64,000 nt of DNA from NCBI RefSeq assembly GCF_047663525.1, contig NC_092607.1, positions 4,807,001 to 4,871,000 of the forward strand, given 5' to 3'. The position numbers and the translations under genes were made by a program. Of this stretch, positions 24,800 through 33,938 are shown piece by piece. This DNA comes from Anas platyrhynchos. Lineage: Eukaryota; Chordata; Aves; Anseriformes; Anatidae. The notes under the pieces are model-generated. The model had not been told where the DNA came from. It was given only the letters and a program-made list of their open reading frames with translations, and made no database searches. Each line of letters begins with the position of its first letter. Position 1 is the stretch's first letter.

Positions 24800-26072
24800 T
24801 TCCTTCTTCCACTCCAGATATTCCTATTCGAAGTGGCCAGCCTGGCCACACTTAAAACATCTTATCAAAGCCTGTCTCTGCTAGGACTCAGGCCACAACA
24901 CAGGCAGCCTTCTTTGCCTGCCATTCCTTCATCTCTCTTCCTCTCCTTTCCATCCTGGCCCTGACTCCCCCTGAAGATTTTTTCCTCTTTCTCCAACCCT
25001 CTGCTTCACTACCCGCTGCACTGTCAATACCATTAGTTTCACTTTTTTTTTTTTTTTTTTTTTTTTTCCTTCTTATCTCCCCTCTGGACACACACCTCCA
25101 GGGCCTCCCGCAGGAGGGTCCCCCAGTGACTGTTCACTACATCCCCCCACCTTCTGAAGCATTTTCTGCGTATTTTGCCAGGCTTTAATCACACAATGAA
25201 CTTTCAAGAGCCCTTGGGATACTGGGTCCTCAGGTCTCATCCCCAAGTACTTTCTCATTCTGACCCCAAGTCTCTCATATGATTTCTGTGTTGCACACTA
25301 TTATTATTCCAGCCAGGATTGGCAAGTGGGTATTTCTGCCCTACCGGTATTACCCCTGGTCCTGGAGGATGAGCTCTTTCCCATTCTTGTATAGCAGCTC
25401 TCCTCCTGATCATTCCCGTTTCTTTCCCTGTAAACAACATACTTACAGACATAATTCCCTCCCCCAAGAGTATAAATCAGGTCGTAGGAACTGGTCTAAT
25501 TGTTCAACTAGGCTGTTGGGGTCCTCGAATAAAGACTTCCTCTCCTTCTAAAAGTCTTAACCTCTCTGCTGGTAAGGAGGGGGGGGGTAGTTCACCTAAG
25601 AGGATACACAGTTATTGTTAGTACTGTTAGTATCAGGGAAGGCAAAATTCTCAATATCTCTTCTACCTTGTTCTAATTCTTGCCAGAACCTAGAGTACGA
25701 TCCTTCTTTAGGGACAGTGTTAATTACAGCCCCTGTCTCCCTTCCTGGAGTGACTGCTGCTGTCACCAGTTCAATATTAAGATTATAGGGAGCATGACTT
25801 GGCTCCTTCTCTAAAAAAAAGGAATCTTCTTGTTTACACATAAATTTAAAGCCTGAATTTTCATCAGACCCGTATTTTGGCCAAAATACTGCTGTTTCCT
25901 TAATTGGTTCTTTTGTCCAGACTGATACACAATATTTAACCTTTTTTTAAAATTATTTTTCTTTTACAATCCCTCTAATTTTGGGATTATGTTTCCAATT
26001 TCTTACCATTCTTCAGGAAGAACTATTAGTAGGCACTCCCCCAGGGATATCTCCCTGTCCCCTGGAACCCAT
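24800..26072 (-). pseudogene. gag: Broken gag remnant
   Basis: A minus-strand ATG at 26072 opens a short frame that stops after about 19 codons. Matrix-like and capsid-like segments follow in different frames: 25841..25596, then 25467..25255 with typical gammaretroviral capsid spacing, then 25258..25073. A 25-nt A run in the viral sense lies at 25,043-25,067. A single nucleocapsid zinc knuckle begins CFKCGQAGH near 24,845, but a stop codon falls inside it and the last cysteine position reads tyrosine. Confidence 0.7.
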
Positions 26073-26500
26073 ATTTTCCCATTTTTCCTAACCCTCGCCA
26101 GTATGTGCCACAGAAATTTCCCTTCTGCAGTGTACCACACACCAACGTACTGAAAAATGGGGGTGTACCGCCAAGCACTTCCCCGTGCCAGCGTTACCGC
26201 ACACCTATGAGTTTACCAGATTCCCTGGAACTCGTACTTCCCATCTTTCCTAACCCTCGCCAGTATGTGCTACAGAAATTTCCCTTCTGCAGTTTACCAC
26301 ACACTAACGTACTGAAAGATGGGGGTGTACCGCCAAGCACTTCCCCGTGCCAGCGTTACCGCACACCTGAGTTTACCAGATTCCCTGGTGTACTTCCAAG
26401 CACTTCCCCGTGCAAGGATTACCGTACACCAGATTCCCCTGGTGTAGTGCCAGCACTTCCCCGTGCAAGGGCTTACCATACACCAGATACCCGACCCCCA
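26061..26500 (-). repeat. Tandem repeats in the proviral leader
   Basis: Two copies of a unit of about 162 bp (from about 26,061 and 26,224) are followed by shorter copies of 50-63 bp that share the core AGCACTTCCCCGTGC on the plus strand. The first unit overlaps the gag start. The long plus-strand open frame seen here (26105-26560) is a product of the repeat and is antisense to the virus. Confidence 0.85.
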
Positions 26501-26742
26501 AGGCAATACTTAATATTTCTTACCTTGGTCTGTGCACAGAGTTACCGGATCGATTCTTAAAAACCCGGAGTGCCTACCTTCTTCCTTTCCCCACTACTTC
26601 ACGGATCCTGCCTCTTTAACCAGTCTCGGGCCCTCTGTCAGCTTTCCGCAGAACCGCCACCGTCGATGCACAGGACCGCTGAAATCAGCGGGGCATGCCT
26701 TCCTGCTGCTGCGGCGGTGGGGCTCCCCAGTAGGTGACTGGC

Positions 26743-26759
26743 TCCCGGACGAGCCCCCA
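26743..26759 (-). other. Primer-binding site, proline tRNA
   Basis: Three bases inside the 5' LTR, the minus strand reads TGGGGGCTCGTCCGGGA. This matches the 3' end of proline tRNA over 17 bases, the primer used by many gammaretroviruses. Confidence 0.9.
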
Positions 26760-26762
26760 AAT

Positions 26763-27239
26763 TGTGAGAAACACTCCGTAGCCAATAACTTAGGCTCAGG
26801 CGAGGATCTCAGTGAAGTAGTAATTTATTCGCGATTGCAATGGCGGGCGCCCCACAAGCAGGAGAGAGCGCATCTACTAGTTCCAAAACACAGTTTATAT
26901 ACCTTTTGATGGCAGGACCCTCCCCTGTTTCCCCACTGAGTGGGTAATCCAGGTTCACAATCTATCTGATGCTTCACAAACAATGCATAGTCTTCAGTTG
27001 CCGGCCTGTTAAATTTCAAATTTCTTTTGACATTTTTACTGTTTGAAGTGGTAATGTTTCTTCACTTATCTGACTTGACTTGACACCGTGATTTTCACCT
27101 AATTGTCCTAAGGAGACTGGTTGTCTGCATTTTACAAGGTCACCTGCTAAACTTTCTTATCACTGTAAGCATATCTCAGTACCACATTCCCTCCTTCTAA
27201 ACAATGTAACTCTGCAAAAACAACATTTCTATTCCCACA
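26763..27239 (-). repeat. 5' LTR of the provirus
   Basis: 477 bp, identical to the other LTR, with TG and CA ends. TATA-like box at 26895-26902 and AATAAA at 26824-26829 in the viral sense. It is followed by the right copy of the GGAG target duplication (27240-27243). Confidence 0.95.
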
Positions 27240-27243
27240 GGAG

Positions 27244-30129
27244 CTGCTGGCTAGGGGTCTCTCCTAGCTACAGGGGGCTGCCACCACTTTATTCCTTTGC
27301 TTCTTAATTAATGTATTCATTTTCTAAGGGTGGGTTTGTAGCCTGAAACGATGGCTTTGTGTGTGAGACTCTGTGCACTCCCCAAAATATTCTGAACCCC
27401 CTGGCTGAGCAGCTCTGGCCACGTGCAGCAGGCCAAGCTGGCGGGTCCCCATGTCCCCGGCGTTAGGGCCAAAGAGAGCTGCTTCCTGCACGCCTGCTTC
27501 TGCACCAAGCTCATCCCTTACCAGCCTCAGGGGGGCCGTGCCAAGGCTCAGACCGACGGCAGAGGCTCAGGGAACCAAGTTCCCTGGTTCATCTGGCGGC
27601 CTCCTGGGCGTGCAGCCCCAGCAGGCGGCAGCCTGGTGAGGATTTCCAGGGGGATTCGGTGGGGACAGGGAGCCAAGCGGCTCAGCTGGGCAAGGCACAG
27701 CCCTGCTGCCCCTCGGCTCGTGTGTGGCCACCCCAGAACTGGTCCAGGATGAAGCAGCACTTAAGGGAGGAGAGGATGAGGGACGGTCCCAAAGGCACCA
27801 GTGCCACAGAGGATGGTCGTGGCTAGGGGAGCACACTGGATCAGGACAAAGGCAGCCCTGTGCCATCAGACAGTCCATGCTGGAGGGCCCCAACTGCACG
27901 AGAGCTCTGGTCTGGCCATGAGCACCTCGACTGCAGCCTGCAGGGACTGGCCATGGGGGAGCAGAGCTCAAAGAAACAAAGAAAACACCCCACGTGTTGA
28001 GGCACGGGGTGAATTCATAACCACGCTGACCTTCAGCAGGGAGGACGGGCTGCGGTTCTGCAGAGGTGTGTTTATTCCTCGTGTGCAGGGACCAGGAGGG
28101 CGTTGACTCATTTTCCCTCCCGAAACGCCGCTGCCTGTGCGCGGAGCAGGCGGGGGCTGCGCTCGGTGCCCGGCCGGGGGCACAGCGTGGATCTGCTCAG
28201 CCCAGGGGCTCTCCTCTGACGGCTCTGATGCAATTGCTGCATCCTACTGGGACTACAGCATCCCACTCCTGGCCCGGGCTAGTTAAATAAGCCTCTCTTT
28301 GCAAAGGTTTTCAAAGCTGTAGTAATTCTGATTAGGCCAGTCTGAATCATCCCCTGAAAAGGTCTCGCGTCACTCCAGAGTGCTAAACTGCTCTGTATTC
28401 ACCCTGAGCACCCACACTGCTGAGCCAGAGCATGAAACACGCAGGGAGAAGGCTCCGAGAAAATATTAAAAAGATGTTCAAGTGTACAAGGAGCATACTG
28501 GGGGTGAGACCTTCCCTCTCCATCCTCTGCGTCAGGCCCAGGCAGAGGACCAAGGGCTCTGTCCCCACGCTGCTCCAGCCTCAGGAGAGCAGATGATGGG
28601 GGCAGAGCCAGCAGGGAAGCGTCTCCTGGCTGGCACAGGGCGCGCTGCTCCCCTGCTGTCTCCTGGCACGAACACCTTCGATGCACGGTGGAATTCCCTC
28701 CTTTCCCCAAGACCCAGATCCAAAGGATTTCCAGGCAGAACTCGCTGCCAGCAGCTTCCCACAGTCAGGGTCGTGCCTTCCTCGTCTGCATTGGGGAGCG
28801 TTGTCCTGCTCCTGCCAGGCGGTGCTGGCTGTCCCGGGGTGCAGGCAAACCTCAGCCCCAGTGGGGGGGCTTCCAGGGAGGGAGAGAAGAGCTCAAGCTG
28901 CAGCTCCAGGTGGGTGTCTGGGGCTGCTCCACTATCTGATCCCTAACCTGCAGCACCCCAGAGCAGAAAGAACCCGGACTGAGGGACCCTCAGGCATCCT
29001 CCCCTGGCTGCCTTCTCCATCTCCTCCTGCCCAGCTGGGTGACAGCGGTGACAAGGGAAGGGCAGAGCTCTGCAGCCTTCACGTGGAGGTCTGCAGGTCC
29101 CTTTCAGCAGCTCCCAGGATAACACCCCCCCCCCCCCCCAGAGCTGTCTCCTGTAGCTGCCCCCACAAAGGAGCTGCTGCCCTGGGCACAGGGGGCTGGG
29201 CTGGCCGGGGTCACCAGCGCTGCTGGAAGCAGCCGGTGCCTGGAGCGTGGTGCTTAATCAAACCAATTAGCAATTTAATCTTGTTAACAAACCGGGATAA
29301 TTGCAGCGTTATCAAATTAGCCAGCTGCGTGGAAATGCCTGCTTAATAGCTGATAATGGCTGGAGCTGCCGGAGGAGGGGTGCTGCGATCTGTGACTGAT
29401 GGGACGTGCCACCACGCGTGCCATCGCGGCCATGGGGACAGCCTGGGGACAGCACCAGGGCTCTGCCCCCCCTCTTTGGCATGAGGGTGGCAAGGGACAT
29501 CCCCACGGGCAGGTGCTGTGCTGGTCCTAAATGCTGTCCGATTTCCCACCTGGGTTTGGCTGCTCCCAGCCCCTGGCCCTCCTTCTGCCTGCCCCTGCTG
29601 GCTCACCCGGTGTTTTAACCCCCCACAGGCACCGTGCAGGCTGTTGGCACGTCCCTGTCACTTGTGGGGTGCCACTCTGTCCCTGCAGCAGACACCAGCA
29701 GGCTGCACGCTGCCAACTTGTCTCAGCACCCCATGAAAGCCTGGCCCCAAAGCAAGGGGCTCAGCACCCTGGGTTATGGGGCTGTGTAACCCCTCCCCAG
29801 CTGCTGGGTACCACAGGGGGTCCCGTTCCCTGTCCCACCGCCCTGCCCGGCTCGGGTACACCCAGGGACATGCTGCCCACCCGCTTCCCTTCAGCCTGCT
29901 GGGAGGTCCCTGAAGTTGGGTCTCACTGCGGCCCCTCCAACCCTCCTCTCGGGGTCTGGGTGCCTCGGGAGGGATTTGCTGCCCCCAGGCAGCCCCTAAC
30001 CACATGCTGGGTCTGTAGAGGGGTGGGCTTCCTCCTCTTCCCCTGGCACAAATCCTGGGGAGGGAGCAGCAGGGGGAGTGTGCGCCAGGGTGGGCCTGGA
30101 GAGGGGCAGGGAGGGGAGACACACACCAT
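27244..30129. other. Intergenic region
   Basis: No gene recognised. A C run lies near 29,127. An AT-rich stretch at about 29,246-29,356 carries several TAAT cores and a GTTAAC palindrome and could be a regulatory element. Confidence 0.6.
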
Positions 30130-30151
30130 GAGCCCTCCTGGAACAAGTTCC

Positions 30152-30157
30152 TTTATT
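30152..30157 (-). terminator. Polyadenylation signal of the WAP gene
   Basis: AATAAA on the minus strand, about 200 bp beyond the stop codon of the WAP gene, so the transcript probably ends near 30,135. Confidence 0.75.
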
Positions 30158-30359
30158 TGTAACAGCAGCAGGGAAGGGAAAAGAGAGAGGGAGCAGAGAG
30201 CAGGCAGCATCCTGTGGCAGCTGGTTCGGCAGCCAGGGAGGTTTCAGAGCGTGGGCAAGGAGCTGTCCCCGTCCCTGTCCCCAGCAGGACAGTCCTCCCC
30301 GGGCTGCGAGCAGCGGGCTGGTACCGGAGGTGGCACGGGGATGCGGAGAAGCCGGGCCC

Positions 30360-30844
30360 TCACACTGGGGAAAGGGAAAGAGAGAGGGAGAGGGGCTGAG
30401 AGAGAGCACCTGGGCCACCCCCAGCCCTGAAAACTGTGGCCACCTCCCTGCCCAGGGCCACGGCCACCGCAGGTGGCTCGGAGAGGACGGTACCGTGGGA
30501 CGTGGGGATGCCAGGCGGGCGCGAGAGGCATCTCCTGCCGCAGGCACCCTGGCAGCACTTCTGGTGGCGGGGGCACTGCCAGCTGCTGTCGCATTTGTTC
30601 GGTGGGTTGGGAATGGCGCAGGTGACGCGGATGCGCGGGCAGGACCAGGCGGTGCCTGCAAGGTGAGGGGGCTGCAGCCCAGGAGGGTCCCCAGAGGGCT
30701 TTGTCCCCTCCTGATGCACAGGCCGGGTGCCACCCCGTCCCCTTGGACACCTCTCCTCCCTCCCAAAGTGTTTATATTACCTGCTGGCAGCTCCATCCAG
30801 GCGATGAGCATCCCCACGAGGAGGAGGGCAGCCACGGACCTCAT
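30360..30844 (-). CDS. Small secreted single-WAP-domain protein
   Basis: Three coding exons: 30844..30781, 30655..30494 and 30364..30360, all joined in phase 1, giving 76 residues. Residues 1-21 are a clear signal peptide (MRSVAALLLVGMLIAWMELP). Exon 2 encodes one WAP four-disulfide core with eight cysteines. The spacing from the third is CX5CX5CCX3CX3C, which is canonical. The last exon adds only Val and the stop. The second donor is weak (GTACCG). A TTTAAG TATA-like element lies about 50 bp upstream of the ATG and AATAAA about 200 bp beyond the stop. Family knowledge: WAP proteins of this cluster (WFDC, elafin, SLPI) inhibit serine proteases or kill microbes outside the cell. Position between KCNS1 and MATN4 matches the mammalian WFDC-SLPI cluster. 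I cannot say which member is orthologous. Confidence 0.88.
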
Positions 30845-31015
30845 GCTGCCGCAGCCCCTGGGAGATGTGTGCGGTCGCTGGGGGATGCTGGCACTTAAAT
30901 TCCTGGGGGAGGATGGGGGTGGGAAGCAGGCTGGGGGATGTCGACGTTTGTGCCTTTTCCCCCTGTGTTTTCCGGAAGCCTTTTGCACAAGATACGGATG
31001 GGACGGCTCCGTTGC

Positions 31016-31528
31016 TCAAAAAGCTGGTGCTGCCTTGCACAACCGCCCCGTGTGGTTGCACCTGGGCTGTGGGGGGCAAAATGAAGGCAGCTGGTCCTGG
31101 GGGGTCTGCCCGCTCCTGCGCAGGCACAGGCCTCCAGGAGAAGCCTTCCCGGGGACCCTGCAATGATGGGGGTTTGCTGGGGAGAGGCAAAGATCCCCCT
31201 GCACAAGGAGTGTGCACCCCTGCCCCAGGCAGAGCTGTTTTCTGCGGGTGCTCTTGGGCAATGTGCAGTTGCCCCACTCCCCAGCAGCAGGGTAACGTCC
31301 CCTCACCTTGTGCAACGCTTCCCGAAGGGATCCTTGCTGCAGGCACAGCCCAGAGCTGTGCTGGAAGCAGGCGCAGGGGATGTCCCGGGGGAAAGGCACC
31401 CCCCAGCCATGCACACAGCCCCCAGTCATCCCGTGAGCCTGCAAACACAGCCTGGGGCAGCCCCTGGTTTTGCAACAGGGCGGGGAAAGGACCAGGAAGA
31501 GCAGGAGCATCACCCCTCTGTGCCCCAT
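31016..31528 (-). CDS. Candidate small secreted Cys-rich protein, function unknown
   Basis: Two exons fit: 31528..31307 (74 codons) and 31066..31016 (16 codons and stop), phase 0. The donor (CAAG then GTGAGG) and the acceptor (a pyrimidine-rich run ending CACAG) are both strong. The 90-residue product starts with a hydrophobic signal-like segment (MGHRGVMLLLFLVLSPP). It has ten cysteines, including a CxC pair followed by another cysteine, and one NHT glycosylation sequon. The CxC-x-C pattern and a VPF motif faintly recall prokineticin and colipase folds, but the number of cysteines does not fit, so no family is claimed. It is not a WAP domain. No polyadenylation signal lies between it and the WAP gene 200 bp downstream, which weakens the case. 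The whole stretch is also open without splicing. Confidence 0.3.
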   Translation of the reverse strand: MGHRGVMLLLFLVLSPPCCKTRGCPRLCLQAHGMTGGCVHGWGVPFPRDIPCACFQHSSGLCLQQGSLREALHKVRGRYPAAGEWGNCTLPKSTRRKQLCLGQGCTLLVQGDLCLSPANPHHCRVPGKASPGGLCLRRSGQTPQDQLPSFCPPQPRCNHTGRLCKAAPAF

Positions 31529-33218
31529 GAGGTCCCTGCCATCGCCCTGTCCCCTCAGGGCTCTGCGGGCATCTTGCCATGCTCTTCCCCTAGCGCTTCT
31601 CACATGCCCTGGTAACTGGCCTTTAACTCACGGGTATCTGTTAATTATTGCCCAGCTGCCCTAATGATCCTCTGGCTACATTTCGCTCTCTGTAAAGTCA
31701 TTTGTTAAACCACTGTGGAAGGATTCAGCCAACCCAAACAGGCTTTCTGGGCTGTGCACCAATAACTGAACTCTGTCGATGGGAAATAGAAGCACTGGAG
31801 CGATTTTGGAGCAATCTGTAGCAGTTCAGCTGCTGCTGTGGTTGGGGACGGGGAGAGGGCAGGGTGGTGCTCCCGGCTGCTGCCAGGGCCTGGAGCTGCA
31901 CCTGCGGGAGGAAAAAACACCACGGAGCAGCTGAAATCCTGGAGGGAAAAATATCCTTCTGGGGGAGATGAAAGCACTTGATCCACAGGGGAAATGTCTA
32001 AAACCTGCTTCTATTGCAACCCCCTCGGAAGGACCCAGACCATGGCAGCCTGAACACGAGATGGATGCAGTGTGGCACCCCTTGTCCCCCCACCCCGCAT
32101 TGCAGGGGCGGGTCCCACGGAGCCCTCCCCAGCACCCCCCTGACTGCCCCACGTGGAAAGGGCCTGTGCCGAGCAGTGCTCAGCCTGCTGCAGGCTGGTG
32201 CTGCCATTTCCCCTCTCCCTGCTTTGTTTTTCCCCAGGATGGCAGGGGGAAGGCCAGCAGCACCCTTTCACCTCGGCTCGGGGTTTGAGTGGAGCCAGGC
32301 TCCCTCTTTATCGGGGTGCACAAAGCACGCCGGGGACAGCCTGTGCCTTGTAGCCCAGCCCTTGTCCCTGTTACGCAGCAGCTCGGGGCGATGCGGTGCT
32401 TTTTCCCTGGCCCCCCATCCACCCTTCTCCAGCTCCCCGCAGAGGACACCCCGCTCGCCTTGGGGTCCCCAGGGGCAGGGTGCCCTAACCCAGCGCCCCC
32501 TCCTTAGCGCTGGTGTCTGGTGCCACCTAGTGAGAAGCCACCAGGGGTGCTCTGCAGGAGGGGGCCCTAATGGGGCTTTGCTCTGCCCCGGGATGCTCCC
32601 CCAGAAAATCCCAGCTGGATGAGAGCCAGCTGGTGCCTCACTCCTGCTGCTCTCCCTCATCCCACTGTACCCCTCGTTCCCCCCACAGCGTCCTCCTGCT
32701 GGCCCCTTCCCATCCCTTGGCCCCAGGGCAGGACCCCCAGCGCCTGCAGAGCCCCAAGGTCTCGCCGTGAGCCTGCAGCCTGCCTTACACGCTGCCAATG
32801 TGTCACCAGTCCAACCCAGGCTTAATACAAACTCTCAGTGTGCGCCATTATCTGCTCTAATCAAGCCTGTTATTAAATCCTAGACTAAGTGTTTTTTTTT
32901 GTTGTTGCTGTTGTTGTTTTTTCCCTTTTAATTTTTCACCGTTTGCTTTTCAGGGAGCTGCATGCCAAGCAAGGAGGTCCCACCACCAGCGGCAGGGCTG
33001 CAGCCTGCCCAGTGGGGTTAGGTTCACACCTCTGCCTCGATTTGTGAGCCCCATCCTTGTCCCCATTGGGGACCCACTTGGGGTGCTCAAGAAGCAAGGA
33101 TTTTCCCAAAGGATTTTCATAGCCTGAGGGCACGGGGCTTTGGCAAAAGCCACAGGGTCCCTGCTCGGACACAGACACTTCCATGGACACAGGCCCAACA
33201 AAAAGGAGAGAGCCACGT
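31529..33218. other. Intergenic region between the WAP cluster and MATN4
   Basis: No gene recognised. Sequence at 31,600-31,700 is AT-rich and lies where a promoter for the candidate Cys-rich gene would be. Another AT-rich stretch is at 32,820-32,940. Confidence 0.6.
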
Positions 33219-33237
33219 CCTACAAATCTCCAGGGTG

Positions 33238-33243
33238 TTTATT
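33238..33243 (-). terminator. Polyadenylation signal of MATN4
   Basis: AATAAA on the minus strand, about 700 bp beyond the MATN4 stop. The 3' untranslated region (33,938 to about 33,220) includes T runs near 33,774-33,800 and an AAAAC-type tract near 33,375-33,400. Confidence 0.75.
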
Positions 33244-33938
33244 GTCAAGATAGAAATTTCCATATATAAAATAAGTGTTTAAAAATAGCACTACCCTGCT
33301 CTCGACATGAAATATATATGTACACACACGTAGATATTTATAGAAAGAATTATTACCATTTTGCTATGTGATGAAAAAAACAAAAACAAAAACAAAAACA
33401 AAATCACAAGATAATGACCAATTCCCAAACAATCCTGCCAAAACAGGGACGAGGGGATCCTGATGCCCTCTCTCCCATGGGTGCACGCTGGGGCTGTGTC
33501 CCCACAGCCAAGGGGCTTACGCCCCTTACACCCCGTCCAGCCCCATGCTGCCGGCAGCTTGGGCTCGCCCTGCCCACAGCAGCTCTCCGGGTGCCCTCAC
33601 CGCCGGGTTTTTCTCTCACAAAGCACCTTGGTGAGCACTGGGGCTGGAGCCAGGTGCTGTAGGAGCTGCACCACATCTCCTCTTCCAGTGCCCAGCTCAT
33701 CTCAGGCTGGGGGAACGAGGCAACTGCAAGGGCTCAGCCCATTTGCTTTGTGGCAAGGCTTCTGCTCAAGTTCTTTTTTTTTTTTTTTCCTTTTTTTTTA
33801 AATACACTCCACGTCCCCTCGTGATTTTGTGATACAAGAACAAACAACGATGCTTTACACATAATCTAGCAATAACAGCTCCACGTAGCTACCGGAGGTC
33901 CCTGTGCCCTCCCCGAGCACCGCGGCTCTCTGCGAGGA

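Larger units (their letters stand above)
20129..27239 (-). mobile_element. Endogenous gammaretrovirus-like provirus, 7.1 kb, coding-defective
   Basis: The order on the minus strand is LTR, primer site, leader with tandem repeats, gag, pro-pol, env, polypurine tract, LTR. The two 477-bp LTRs appear identical base for base and a 4-bp GGAG duplication flanks them, so the insertion is recent. All three genes are broken by stops, frameshifts and deletions. RNase H and part of the integrase core are missing, and motifs of protease, reverse transcriptase and integrase are altered. The proline-tRNA primer site and the CX6CC motif in Env place it in the gamma-like group. It resembles the many bird loci annotated as ERVV-like env, but that relation is from memory. 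It sits between KCNS1 and the WAP gene and interrupts no recognised gene. Confidence 0.95.

Noticed and set aside
26105-26560. 151-residue plus-strand open frame with internal repeats
   Set aside because: It is antisense to the provirus and lies in leader tandem repeats; the repeated peptide simply mirrors the DNA repeat.
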